Program-made: the position numbers and the translations under genes
Assembly: GCA_025453855.1 (NCBI GenBank)
Contig: JALOPO010000001.1
Location: 1 to 55,314 of the forward strand
Reading direction: 5' to 3'
DNA length: 55,314 nucleotides
DNA from: Gemmatimonadaceae bacterium
GTDB lineage: Bacteria; Gemmatimonadota; Gemmatimonadetes; Gemmatimonadales; Gemmatimonadaceae
Part shown: piece by piece, positions 16,100-23,595 of the stretch
Layout: every line of letters starts with the position of its first letter
How positions within the stretch are numbered: position 1 is the stretch's first letter
The notes under the pieces: model-generated
What the model was told of the DNA's origin: nothing
What the model saw: only the letters and a program-made list of their open reading frames with translations
Database searches by the model: none

Positions 16100-17046
16100 G
16101 CGACGCCCCCCCGAACGCCGTGCACGACCCGGTGATTGGCCCGACGCCTAACCCGGTACGCTACCGGGTGACCGGCATGGACTGCGCGCACGACGCCGCC
16201 GAGATCGAGCAGGCGGCGCGCGGGGTCGCCGGCGTGGAGACCGTGCGGGTGTCGGTCGCCTCCCAGATCTTGACGGCGAGGGTCGCGGACAGTGGGGTGC
16301 TCCCGAGCGTCGAGCGCGCGGTCGCGGGCCTCGGCTACCAGCTCAACCGCCTCGACCCGCCGGACCGGGCGCCCGGCGGCGCGGCCCGTCCCGCGTCGCC
16401 GGGAGGGGACGCCGACGGAGACCCGGACGACCTGCCGAAGGATCTGAGCCACATCACGCCCGGGTACCGGCGGGCGCTCTGGATCGTGGTGCTGCTCAAC
16501 GTCGGCTACGGGGTCGTCGAGGCGGTCGGCGGATTCCTCTCCGGGTCGCAGGCCCTCAAGGCCGACGCGCTCGACTTCCTCGGCGACGGCCTGATCACGT
16601 TCCTCGGACTTCTCGCCATCCGGTGGAGCCTGCGGGCCCGTGCCCGCTCGGCCCTCATCCAGGGCCTGTTCCTCGGCGCGCTCGGCCTGGGCGTCCTCGT
16701 GAGCACCGCCTACCGGGTGCTCATGCAGCAGCAACCCGAGGCGGAGCTGATGGGCGTCTTTGGCGGGTTCGCCCTGGTCGTGAACGTCGCGGCCGCCTTG
16801 GTGCTCATCCCGCACCGCACGGGCGACGCGAACGCGCGGGCCGTCTGGCTGTTCTCGCGCAACGACGCGATTGGGAACGTCGCCGTGGTCGTCGCCGCGG
16901 GGCTGGTGGCCTGGACGGGCTCGGCCTGGCCGGATCTGGTGGTCGCGGTCGTGATCGCCGGACTGTTCCTGCAGTCGTCGTGGGCCATTGTCCGCGACGC
17001 GCGGGCGGACCTGCGCGAGGCCGTCGAACACGGCGCCCGCGCCTAG
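16096..17046 (+). CDS. CDF-family cation exporter with N-terminal HMA-like domain
   Basis: A 316-residue inner-membrane protein. About residues 20-85 form an HMA-like domain in which the usual GMxCxxC is GMDCAHD, so only one Cys (C30) remains. A 35-residue linker leads to a cation diffusion facilitator domain (about 122-305) with five or six helices. Metal-site motifs are KADALDFLGD (155-164) and SRNDAIGN (254-261). The family exchanges Zn, Cd or Co for protons. ATG at 16096 overlaps the receptor stop and has GGGAGG just before it. It is the likely efflux part of the CadR-controlled operon. Confidence 0.85.
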   Translation: MSDAPPNAVHDPVIGPTPNPVRYRVTGMDCAHDAAEIEQAARGVAGVETVRVSVASQILTARVADSGVLPSVERAVAGLGYQLNRLDPPDRAPGGAARPASPGGDADGDPDDLPKDLSHITPGYRRALWIVVLLNVGYGVVEAVGGFLSGSQALKADALDFLGDGLITFLGLLAIRWSLRARARSALIQGLFLGALGLGVLVSTAYRVLMQQQPEAELMGVFGGFALVVNVAAALVLIPHRTGDANARAVWLFSRNDAIGNVAVVVAAGLVAWTGSAWPDLVVAVVIAGLFLQSSWAIVRDARADLREAVEHGARA

Positions 17047-17085
17047 CGCGAACCCCTGAATCCCACCCTCCACCCACGTCGGATC

Positions 17086-17814
17086 GTGCCCAACGGCTCA
17101 CCCCCGGGACCGCCCCCGCCGGCGAGGCCGGCGGCAGGCGGCGCCCCGGCGGACCCACCCCCGTTCACGCCCGCCCTGGGCCGCCTCGGGTGGACCGCGG
17201 CCTACGACGCCGCTATCGCCCTGTTCACCCGCGAGCGCTGGTGGCGCGCGGCACTGGTCGCGCTGGCGGCCCCCCAACCCGGCGGCGTGGTCGTGGACCT
17301 CGGCTGCGGGACGGGCACCCTCGCCGTCCGGCTCAAGCGGGCGTATCCGGGGGCCGCCGTGCACGGCGTCGACCCCGACCCCGCGGTGTTAGCCATCGCT
17401 CGCCGGAAGGCGGCGCGCGCGGGCGTCGACGTGACCTGGCACGAGGCGATGGGGGACCGGCTGCCGGAGGTAGTCGGCGCCGGGCGCGCCACCACCGTCG
17501 TGTCCTCGCTCGTCTTCCACCAATGCCCGATGCCCGTGAAGCGCGCCCTCTTCGCGGCCGCCTTCGCGGCGCTGCGCCCGGGGGGCACCCTCGCCGTGGC
17601 GGACTACGGGCTGCAGCGCACGCGCCTCATGCGCGGGCTCTTCCGGATCATCCAAGCCGTCGACGGCGCGGCGGACACGACGCCGAACGCGCGCGGCGTG
17701 CTGCCTGGCCTGATGCGGGACGCGGGGTTCGCCGACGTCGCGGAGCGCGACGTGGTGCCCACGCCTACGGGCTCGATTTCGCTGTACTCGGCGCGCCGGC
17801 CGGACACTCCGTGA
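17086..17814 (+). CDS. Class I SAM-dependent methyltransferase
   Basis: A 242-residue protein with a Pro/Ala-rich N-terminus of about 30 residues and a Rossmann methyltransferase core: motif I VVDLGCGTGTLA (69-80), an acidic residue after strand 2 (GVDPDP), VSSLVFHQCP in the motif IV region, and LRPGGTLAVADYG as motif VI. This matches UbiE/COQ5-like small-molecule methyltransferases. The start is GTG at 17086 with GGA close by. It follows the CDF gene by 39 bp, so it is probably the third gene of the metal-induced operon. Its substrate is unknown; a metal chelator, a quinone or a metalloid are possibilities, but nothing in the sequence decides. Confidence 0.8.
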   Translation: MPNGSPPGPPPPARPAAGGAPADPPPFTPALGRLGWTAAYDAAIALFTRERWWRAALVALAAPQPGGVVVDLGCGTGTLAVRLKRAYPGAAVHGVDPDPAVLAIARRKAARAGVDVTWHEAMGDRLPEVVGAGRATTVVSSLVFHQCPMPVKRALFAAAFAALRPGGTLAVADYGLQRTRLMRGLFRIIQAVDGAADTTPNARGVLPGLMRDAGFADVAERDVVPTPTGSISLYSARRPDTP

Positions 17815-17828
17815 GGCGCGACGTCCGG

Positions 17829-17931
17829 CAGGCGTCGTCCCAGCGCAGGCGGCGAGCCCGCCGATCACCAGGGGAGGCGCCACCGGAGTGGCGCCCGCAG
17901 CGGGCGGGGAGACCTTCGGCGGGCTCCACAC
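17829..17931 (-). pseudogene. Remnant of the 5' end of a PbrR-like merR gene
   Basis: On the minus strand, a GTG at 17931 opens a frame whose first 34 or so codons are clearly homologous to the merR at 13163-13639: WSPPKV for SSPPTV, then LVIGGLAACAGTTP for LVIGELAACTGTTP. After that the reading breaks off, so the recognition helix and the metal-binding part are missing. The divergent promoter in front of it is duplicated too. It is a truncated copy left by a local duplication and not a functional regulator. Confidence 0.8.
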
Positions 17932-17952
17932 GGCCGGCCGCAGTCTGGGGGG

Positions 17953-17983
17953 TTGACCTTGTAGTCGCTACAGGATGCACAGT
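17953..17983 (+). promoter_or_regulatory. Second copy of the CadR/PbrR-type promoter
   Basis: TTGACC (17953-17958), 19-bp spacer, CACAGT (17978-17983). The spacer TTGTAGTCGCTACAGGATG differs from the one at 13666 by two bases. A GTG lies 7 nt after the -10, the same geometry as the first copy. It should answer to the intact PbrR-like regulator and drive the small ORF and the hydrolase. Confidence 0.75.
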
Positions 17984-17989
17984 AGGCGT

Positions 17990-18205
17990 GTGTCCTCGCC
18001 ACACGCCTCAAGACCTGGCCTTCGCCCATCCCTCTTCGTGAGCACTTCCTGCTGTTCGCCTGCCCTGTCCGCGACCCCGGCCGGCCCCGGCCACCGCCGG
18101 GTGCTTCGGCCGGCCCTCGCCGTCCGCGTGGCCAGGGTCTGCGTCGAATCCGCCGCATCCGCGGGCACTGGCGCCGCCCAGGCGCCGCATGGGAGGCGCG
18201 CGTGA
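17990..18205 (+). CDS. Small ORF (71 aa) between the duplicated promoter and the hydrolase
   Basis: A 71-codon frame opens with a GTG exactly at the predicted transcript start of the duplicated promoter. It ends by overlapping the hydrolase start (GTGA, 18202-18205). The product is Ser/Ala/Arg-rich with CC at about residue 21 and no recognised domain. It may be a leader peptide that couples translation to the hydrolase, or a remnant of a former first gene. Evidence is positional only. Confidence 0.4.
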   Translation: MSSPHASRPGLRPSLFVSTSCCSPALSATPAGPGHRRVLRPALAVRVARVCVESAASAGTGAAQAPHGRRA

Positions 18206-19197
18206 CTCACGAGCCCGGGCTGCCGCGCACCTACGCAGAGCACGGCTACTGGCGCCGGTACCTGCCGTCCCTCCCGGACGGCGGGGCGGCCCTCGTGGCG
18301 GCCCCGCTCGTCGAGGAGCGGTGGGCGTGGCGGCGCCACGCGGTGCACCTCCACCGGCTCGAACCCGCCGGCGTCGCCCGCGGGACGGTGATCGTCGTGC
18401 ACGGCGGAGGCGGCAACGGGCGGCTCGTCATGGCCTCGGGGCCGGAGCTCGCGGCCGACGGCTGGCGCGTGGTCGCCCCGGACCTCCCCGGCTACGGCCT
18501 CACGACACCGGCCGACCCCCGCGCGACCGACGCCCGCACTATGGTGGCCGAGTGGACCGCGCTCGTGCACGACATGGCGGTGCGCTTCCGCGCTGAGACC
18601 GGCGCGCCCGTCTTCCTCGTCGGCCACAGCGTGGGGAGCTGGGTCGCGTACAACGCCGCGGCCGCGGGGGCCCCGGTCGACGGCATCGCGGTGACGATGC
18701 TCGGTGACCCGGCGTCGCCCGACGTCGTGCGGGCCGCGGCGGGGTCGTGGTGGAAGGCGCGCCTCCTCCTGCCGCTCGGCGACCTGGCGGCGCCGGTGAT
18801 CGCCCCGATCCCGGTGCGGATCGGCCACATGGTGGCGCTCGGCCACATCAGCCACGACCCGCGCCTCGTGCGGGTGATCCGCGAGGACCCGCTGATCGGC
18901 CGGCGGTGGGTGCGGCTCGGGCTCCTGCGCTCGTTCGTCCGCATGCGCTTCGCCGTCCCGCCCGAGCGGTTCACCGCGGCGCCGGTGCTGGTCGTCCACC
19001 CCGGCGCCGACCCTTGGCTCCCGGCGGCGCTCACACACGCCACCTACGCGCGGCTCGCCGCCCCGAAGCGGATGGTGGAGCTGGAGGGCGCGGGCCACTT
19101 CCCCATCGAGCCGGCCGCGTGGGCGACCCTCCACGCCGAACTGCGCGCCTTCCTCGCGGCGCCCCGCGCCGTGACCACCCCGCGCCCCGCGGCCTGA
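18202..19197 (+). CDS. Alpha/beta-hydrolase fold protein
   Basis: A 331-residue alpha/beta hydrolase. An oxyanion-type HGGGG is at 67-71 and the nucleophile elbow is GHSVG with Ser143. The acid is Asp in HPGADPW (about 272) and the catalytic His is in GAGHFP (about 298). A helical cap containing Trp and His lies between them. There is no signal peptide, so it acts in the cytoplasm as an esterase- or lipase-like enzyme of unknown substrate. The start is GTG at 18202 with GGGAGG 5 nt upstream. It is downstream of the duplicated CadR-type promoter and followed by the CzcO-like gene, so it is probably metal-induced. Confidence 0.85.
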   Translation: MTHEPGLPRTYAEHGYWRRYLPSLPDGGAALVAAPLVEERWAWRRHAVHLHRLEPAGVARGTVIVVHGGGGNGRLVMASGPELAADGWRVVAPDLPGYGLTTPADPRATDARTMVAEWTALVHDMAVRFRAETGAPVFLVGHSVGSWVAYNAAAAGAPVDGIAVTMLGDPASPDVVRAAAGSWWKARLLLPLGDLAAPVIAPIPVRIGHMVALGHISHDPRLVRVIREDPLIGRRWVRLGLLRSFVRMRFAVPPERFTAAPVLVVHPGADPWLPAALTHATYARLAAPKRMVELEGAGHFPIEPAAWATLHAELRAFLAAPRAVTTPRPAA

Positions 19198-19229
19198 GGC
19201 CGCCCGGTCCACGGCCGCGCGGCTCGCCC

Positions 19230-19279
19230 GGCCGTCACTGGCCGACACCGGCCGTCACCGACCGTCACCGACCGACATT
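19230..19279 (+). repeat. Five 10-bp degenerate tandem repeats
   Basis: Units GGCCGTCACT, GGCCGACACC, GGCCGTCACC, GACCGTCACC and GACCGACATT follow one another without gaps, between the hydrolase stop and the CzcO-like gene. The 10-bp period is close to one helical turn. It may bind a protein or be slippage-generated filler. Confidence 0.75.
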
Positions 19280-19309
19280 CCTCGTATACCCACCCCCTGT
19301 TAGGCCTCC

Positions 19310-20510
19310 ATGAGGACGCCCATGACGCCAGACCTCTCCCTGCCCTCGCCGGGGCTGCCCCTGCGCGTCGGCACCGTCGTCGTCGGCGGCGGGCAGGCCG
19401 GACTCGCCGTCGGCCAGCAGCTCGCCGCCCGCGGCCAGGACTTCATAATCCTCGACGCCGAGCCGCGGCCCGGCGAGGCGTGGCGGCGGCGCTGGGACTC
19501 GCTCCGGCTCTTCACCCCGGCCGCCTACAGCGGGCTCCCGGGGCTGCCGTTCCCCGCGGCGCCCATGCACCTGCCGACCCGGGAGGAGGTGGCCGACTAC
19601 CTCGCGCGCTACGCCTCGCACTTCGCGCTCCCCATCCAGCACGACACGCGCGTCGAGTCGGTCACCCGCACGGACGACGGGGCGCGGTTCGTGGTGCGCG
19701 CGGGCGGGGCGCGGGGCAGCGTCGTCGAAGCCGACCAGGTGGTGGTCGCGACGGGGCCGTTCCACCGGCCCGCCGTCCCGCCCGTGGCCGCGGCGCTCGC
19801 GCCGGAGATCGTGCAAGCTCCACTCGAGCGCGTACCGCCGCCCGTCGGACCTGCCGGACGGCCCGGCGCTCGTCGTCGGGGCGGGGAACTCGGGGGCGCA
19901 GATCGCCCTCGAACTCGCCGCGACCCGCACCGTGTGGCTCGCGGGGCGCGACACGGGGCACCTGCCGCGGCGCCTGCTCGGCCGCGACCTGTTCCAGTGG
20001 ACGTGGCCGCTGATGACGCGGGCCACGGTGGACACCACGCTCGGCCGCCGCCTCCGCGCGCGCGCCCGCCGTCAGGGCGACGCGCTGATCGGCATCCCGG
20101 AGCGCGCGCTGCGCGAGGCCGGCGTGGTGCGCGTCGGGCGCGTCGAGGCGGCCCAGGGCGGGCTCCCCGTCGCCGGGGCGGGCGCCGGGCGCGCGGGCGG
20201 TCCGGGTGACGTGCTGCGGCCGGCCGCGGTGGTCTGGTGCACTGGCTTCCGCCCCGACTTCGGCTGGATCGACCTGCCGGTGCTCGACGCCTGGGGGCTG
20301 CCGCGGCACCGGCGCGGCGTGGCGGCCGACGTGCACGGGCTGTACTTCGTGGGGCTGCGCTTCCAGCACCGGATGACCTCCGCGCTGCTCGGCGGCGTCG
20401 GCGCCGACGCGGCCTTCGTCGCCCAGCAGGTCGCCGAGCGCGCGGCTGCACGCGCCGGCGCGGCGCCTGGCCCGCCGGCGGGCGCGCGAGCGCGCGTCAT
20501 CGCCGCGTAG
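19310..20510 (+). pseudogene. czcO: CzcO-like FAD/NAD(P)-binding oxidoreductase, frameshifted
   Basis: Two reading frames together encode a flavin monooxygenase-like protein of the CzcO type. The first (from 19310 or 19322; the latter has GAGGA before it) has the FAD fingerprint VVVGGGQAGLAVG at about 22-34 and runs to about 19815. The second continues with LVVGAGNSGAQIALELA (NADP site), VVWCTGFRPDFGW and a C-terminal VGLRFQHR, ending at 20510. Removing one A from CAAG at 19814-19817 restores a single frame of about 400 residues with a sensible junction (VQLHSS). It is either a real one-base insertion that inactivates the gene or a sequencing error. CzcO genes are known neighbours of Zn/Cd efflux clusters. 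Confidence 0.8.
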
Positions 20511-20552
20511 CCGCGAGCGGCGCATCAGGAGTCGCCTCTATCACTTTCGGGT

Positions 20553-21613
20553 GGCTATTGCGAAGGCCTCACTGCTGCTCCGGCCCGCGGTGAAACGCAG
20601 GCAGTGGCCGTTGCGGAGCCCGGTCTCGGAATCAAGATCTCAGTTCCGCTGCCCGCAGTGGGTAGTCAGACGTCGACTGCGGGGATCAGGCGGAGAACAC
20701 GGAAGCGGACGGAACGCGGGAGGTTCGGTGGCAGCCCGGCACGAGCTGACGGCGGCGGAGTGGGCGCGCATCGCGCCGCTCCTGCCGGCCCGCGAGACCA
20801 GGGGGACGTACCACGCCGACCACCGGCGCGTGCTCAACGGCATACTTTACCGGCATGCGACGGGCTGCGCGTGGCGGGACCTGCCCGGGCGCTACGGCCC
20901 GTGGTCCACGGTCGCCTCGCGCCAGCGCCGCTGGACACGTGAGGGGCTATGGAACCGCATCCTCGCCGTGCTCCAGGGCGAGTTAGCGGAGGCAGGGCAG
21001 ATAGACTGGGAGCTCTGGTGCATCGACGGTAGCCACGTCCGGGCGCATCGCGTCGCCGCGGGCGCGGGGGGAAAACCGGCCCGAGTTGGTACGCCTCGGC
21101 GAACCACCCGACCACGCGCTCGGGCGTAGCCGCGGCGGGTTCACCACCAAGCTGCACCTCGTCACGGACGGCGCGGGCCTGCCGCTCGCGGTGGCGCTGA
21201 GCGCGGGGCAGGCGCACGAGAGTCGGTACGCCACACGCGTCCTTGACGCGGTGCGCATCGTGGGCCGCAGGCCCGGACGGCCACGTCGCCGGCCAGCGGC
21301 GCTCACCGGGGACAAAGGTTACAGCTACCCGGCGATCCGCGCCTGGCTCCGCCAGCACGGTATCCAGGCGGTGATCCCGGAGCGCGCCGACCAGGTGCGC
21401 CAGCGCGCCCACTGGCCCGGGCGGAAGCCGCACTTCGACCGCGCCGCGTACCGCCGCCGCGGCGCCATCGAGTGCACCGTCGGCGCGCTGAAGGAGGCGC
21501 GGGCGGTCGCGACCCGCTACGAGAAGCTCGCGATCCACTACCTGGCGCTCGTGCAGATCAGCATGATCCGCCTCCTCGTGCGACGCCTCGAGCACCCCCT
21601 GTCACACAAAGCC
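20553..21613 (+). mobile_element. IS5-family insertion sequence (IS427-like)
   Basis: A compact element of about 1.06 kb with two overlapping transposase frames. The proposed ends are weak: GGCTATTG at 20553 on the left and the complement GGCTTTGTG ending at 21613 on the right agree at only a few positions, and no target duplication is seen. The right end coincides with the stop codon of the adjacent minus-strand gene. The element separates the CadR-controlled region from the TIGR04255 unit. No gene is seen between 20511 and 20727. Confidence 0.6.
20728..21129 (+). CDS. IS5-family transposase, N-terminal part (orfA)
   Basis: A 133-residue frame containing the DUF4096-type N-terminal domain of IS5/IS427 transposases (ELTAAEWARIAPLLPA ... 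RRVLNGILYRHATGCAWRDLP) and the first catalytic Asp in WCIDGSHVRAH. The start is GTG at 20728 with GGGAGG 4 nt upstream; the open frame farther upstream has no similarity. Homology continues in another frame after about 21062, so the last 20 residues are probably not part of the active protein. Confidence 0.85.
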   Translation: MAARHELTAAEWARIAPLLPARETRGTYHADHRRVLNGILYRHATGCAWRDLPGRYGPWSTVASRQRRWTREGLWNRILAVLQGELAEAGQIDWELWCIDGSHVRAHRVAAGAGGKPARVGTPRRTTRPRARA

Positions 21614-21616
21614 TAG
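21086..21616 (+). CDS. IS5-family transposase, C-terminal part (orfB)
   Basis: The catalytic C-terminal part of the transposase: ALGRSRGGFTTKLHLV, the second Asp in LTGDKGYSYP, and the final Glu in RGAIECTVGALKEARAVATRYEKLA (DDE). Homology to the family begins upstream of the ATG at 21086, in the same frame from about 21062 (GENRPELVRL). It is therefore expected to be made by a change of frame from orfA near the G6-A4 run at 21066-21075. The shift is +1 relative to orfA. Slippage or an inactivating indel are both possible. Confidence 0.85.
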   Translation: MVRLGEPPDHALGRSRGGFTTKLHLVTDGAGLPLAVALSAGQAHESRYATRVLDAVRIVGRRPGRPRRRPAALTGDKGYSYPAIRAWLRQHGIQAVIPERADQVRQRAHWPGRKPHFDRAAYRRRGAIECTVGALKEARAVATRYEKLAIHYLALVQISMIRLLVRRLEHPLSHKA

Positions 21617-22581
21617 TCGAGGGGATTGGAGGGCGGCAGGCCGGGCGCGGGCACCGCAGGCGCCGGCGCGGCCGGTGCAGCAGTGATTGCGGCGGCGCTT
21701 TCCTCCAGCATGAGGCCGATCCGGAGAGCCTCGTGGTCCCACTCCTCGTACTTGAGAATGTCCGCGAGCGTGACCTGCGACGGGGCCAGCACCAGGACCT
21801 CCGGGTCGTGGAGCCCCTGCGCCTTCTGCATCTTCGCTAGGAGCTGGGGCTTGATTGCTCGCCCGAGCTTCTCAAGCGCCTCAAGGTTGGCGGCGGCCTG
21901 CGTGCTCGCGAGCAGCAGTATAGTCACGCCGTACGATTCGTCGGACGACAGTTCCTCCCACGAGCTGAGCGCGATGTGGACGCTCGCAATGGCCGCGGCA
22001 TGCGTGGCGACCACCTGCTCAAGGCGCTGCGCGACGGCCTTGAATCGCCCCATGAACGCGTCGGGGAACGCGACGCGGTCCACGCGCCGTCGGAAGAGGT
22101 CCACGATCAGCCCCAAGCTCTCGTCGGGCACGCGCCACGTCTGCGCCGGCGCCGTGGTCACGAGCAGCTCGCGCGCGATGAACCCCCGCCGCCAGACGCT
22201 GACCTCGACGGGCTGACGCGTCCCGTCGAGTCGCAGCAGGTCCACATGCAGGCGCCGCGGGTGCCTGAGCACCTTGCAGTCGGGGTCAATCTTGGCGATG
22301 GAGCACGCCAGCGCTACTTCGAGGGCGGGCTCCGCCGCGCAGTCACCGTTGATCGCGTCGCAGTCCTGTGTGATGACGATGGCGATTTCGTCATCCGTCG
22401 CAGCAGGCGCAAACGGGATGCGCTGCACGTGCGCGCGGAGTGCGTCCGGTAGGACGCAGCCTTGCCCCCACCCGTGGTTCAAGAGCGCGGTGCGGACCTG
22501 CGCGACCGTCAGCGCGGCGGGCCCGCTCGCCGCAGCGGCAGCGAGGGGCGGGGCCGGCGGCCCGTCAGGCGCTGCAGCCAT
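21613..22581 (-). CDS. Hypothetical protein with QDCD motif (third gene of TIGR04255 unit)
   Basis: A 322-residue protein of no family I can name. An Ala/Pro-rich start is followed by a domain beginning LTVAQVRTALLNHGW. The striking EIAIVITQDCDAINGD...EPALEVAL (about residues 65-90) recalls a group of uncharacterised bacterial proteins with a QDCD...EP pattern. Polar helical sequence follows, with an Ala/Pro-rich C-terminal 30 residues. Its stop codon touches the proposed right end of the IS5 element, so the C-terminus may have been altered by that insertion. It lies 90 bp after the HTH gene and probably shares its transcript. No signal peptide or membrane helix is visible. Confidence 0.6.
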   Translation of the reverse strand: MAAAPDGPPAPPLAAAAASGPAALTVAQVRTALLNHGWGQGCVLPDALRAHVQRIPFAPAATDDEIAIVITQDCDAINGDCAAEPALEVALACSIAKIDPDCKVLRHPRRLHVDLLRLDGTRQPVEVSVWRRGFIARELLVTTAPAQTWRVPDESLGLIVDLFRRRVDRVAFPDAFMGRFKAVAQRLEQVVATHAAAIASVHIALSSWEELSSDESYGVTILLLASTQAAANLEALEKLGRAIKPQLLAKMQKAQGLHDPEVLVLAPSQVTLADILKYEEWDHEALRIGLMLEESAAAITAAPAAPAPAVPAPGLPPSNPLD

Positions 22582-22671
22582 GCATAAGTGCCGCCGCGCG
22601 CCGGGACGCCTGCGCCGATGACGGCGCGGCCGCCCAGTGCGACGGACGACTAGCCAGGTGGTGTCGCATGG

Positions 22672-23544
22672 TCATCCGCGATGACGGAGTGCGCGCAGTC
22701 GGTGCAGCTTGCGCCGGATCTGCACGCCCTCGGCTGCCGCCACGTCTTCCGGCGTCGCGTTCGCCGTCCCCGTGCCGACCGGCCGGCGCTGCACATACGC
22801 GTCGTTCGTGGACTTCATCCACGTGGCCAGCACGTCCAGCGCTTGGTGGACCGCAGCGGGATCCCACACCGGGGCGACGAGGAGCGCGACGAGCGACACG
22901 CCCTCGTCCAGCACGGGAGCGTGCCCGAGCCGCCCGAGCGACGTGCCGGTGCGGCCGGTCCACTCCTGCGCGAGCTGCGCGAGGTCGTAGAGACGCTGCC
23001 GCACTGCCCGCTCCTGCGGCACCGCCACCTCGCCGCGCACCCACGCGTGCACGGTCGCCCGGGACACATTGAGAATCCGCGCGACGTCGGTGGTGGTGAG
23101 GCCGAGCGCCGCCTTGGCCGCCTCGACCTGCTCGCCCGCCGTTACGGCCGGCACCACCTCGACGGCCGCCGGCGCTTCGGCAGCGACATTGTCCCGACGG
23201 CGGACAGGCGCGATGTACACGGCCGCGCGCGCGGAGGATACGTGGTCCGAACGCTCGCGACCCGCTCGCTCGACGGTCGACCCGGTCCCGCCCGTGATTG
23301 CGGGAGCGAACGAGACCACGAACGCGAAGGTCCCCGAGTGCAGCATGCGCAGGCCGGCGTGCATGCCTCCCACCCGTCGGTTCTGCTCGCACACGTCGCG
23401 GACGAGCGCCATCCACGGATCGGTGGCGGGCGTGGTGGGGAGTTCCGTCACGACACTGCGGGGCGCGTTGCGGAGCGCGCGCAGCAGCTCGATGTCGTAC
23501 AACTCGTCAGTCGCGTCCTTACGGTCGAGCGGGGGCGCGGTCAT
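22672..23544 (-). CDS. HTH-containing hypothetical protein (middle gene of TIGR04255 unit)
   Basis: A 290-residue protein. A short N-terminal part resembles regulatory stubs (ELYDIELLRALRNAPRSVVTELP). A region with FAFVVSFAPAI follows, then a well-formed helix-turn-helix at about 146-172 (AALGLTTTDVARILNVSRATVHAWVRGE) and a helical C-terminus. It starts at 23544 with a weak AGAG site, 51 bp after the TIGR04255 gene. It may regulate the unit through the dyads upstream of the first gene, or act as a DNA-linked partner of the other two proteins. I do not recognise the full-length family. Confidence 0.6.
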   Translation of the reverse strand: MTAPPLDRKDATDELYDIELLRALRNAPRSVVTELPTTPATDPWMALVRDVCEQNRRVGGMHAGLRMLHSGTFAFVVSFAPAITGGTGSTVERAGRERSDHVSSARAAVYIAPVRRRDNVAAEAPAAVEVVPAVTAGEQVEAAKAALGLTTTDVARILNVSRATVHAWVRGEVAVPQERAVRQRLYDLAQLAQEWTGRTGTSLGRLGHAPVLDEGVSLVALLVAPVWDPAAVHQALDVLATWMKSTNDAYVQRRPVGTGTANATPEDVAAAEGVQIRRKLHRLRALRHRG

Positions 23545-23595
23545 CGGTAACTCTCTGGGGGCTGACGTCGGGGCGAGGGAGGGATCGCGGGCCTG

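Noticed and set aside
17975..17989. ATG at 17975 as start of the small ORF
   Set aside because: It overlaps the -10 region of the duplicated promoter; the GTG at 17990 is at the expected transcript start.
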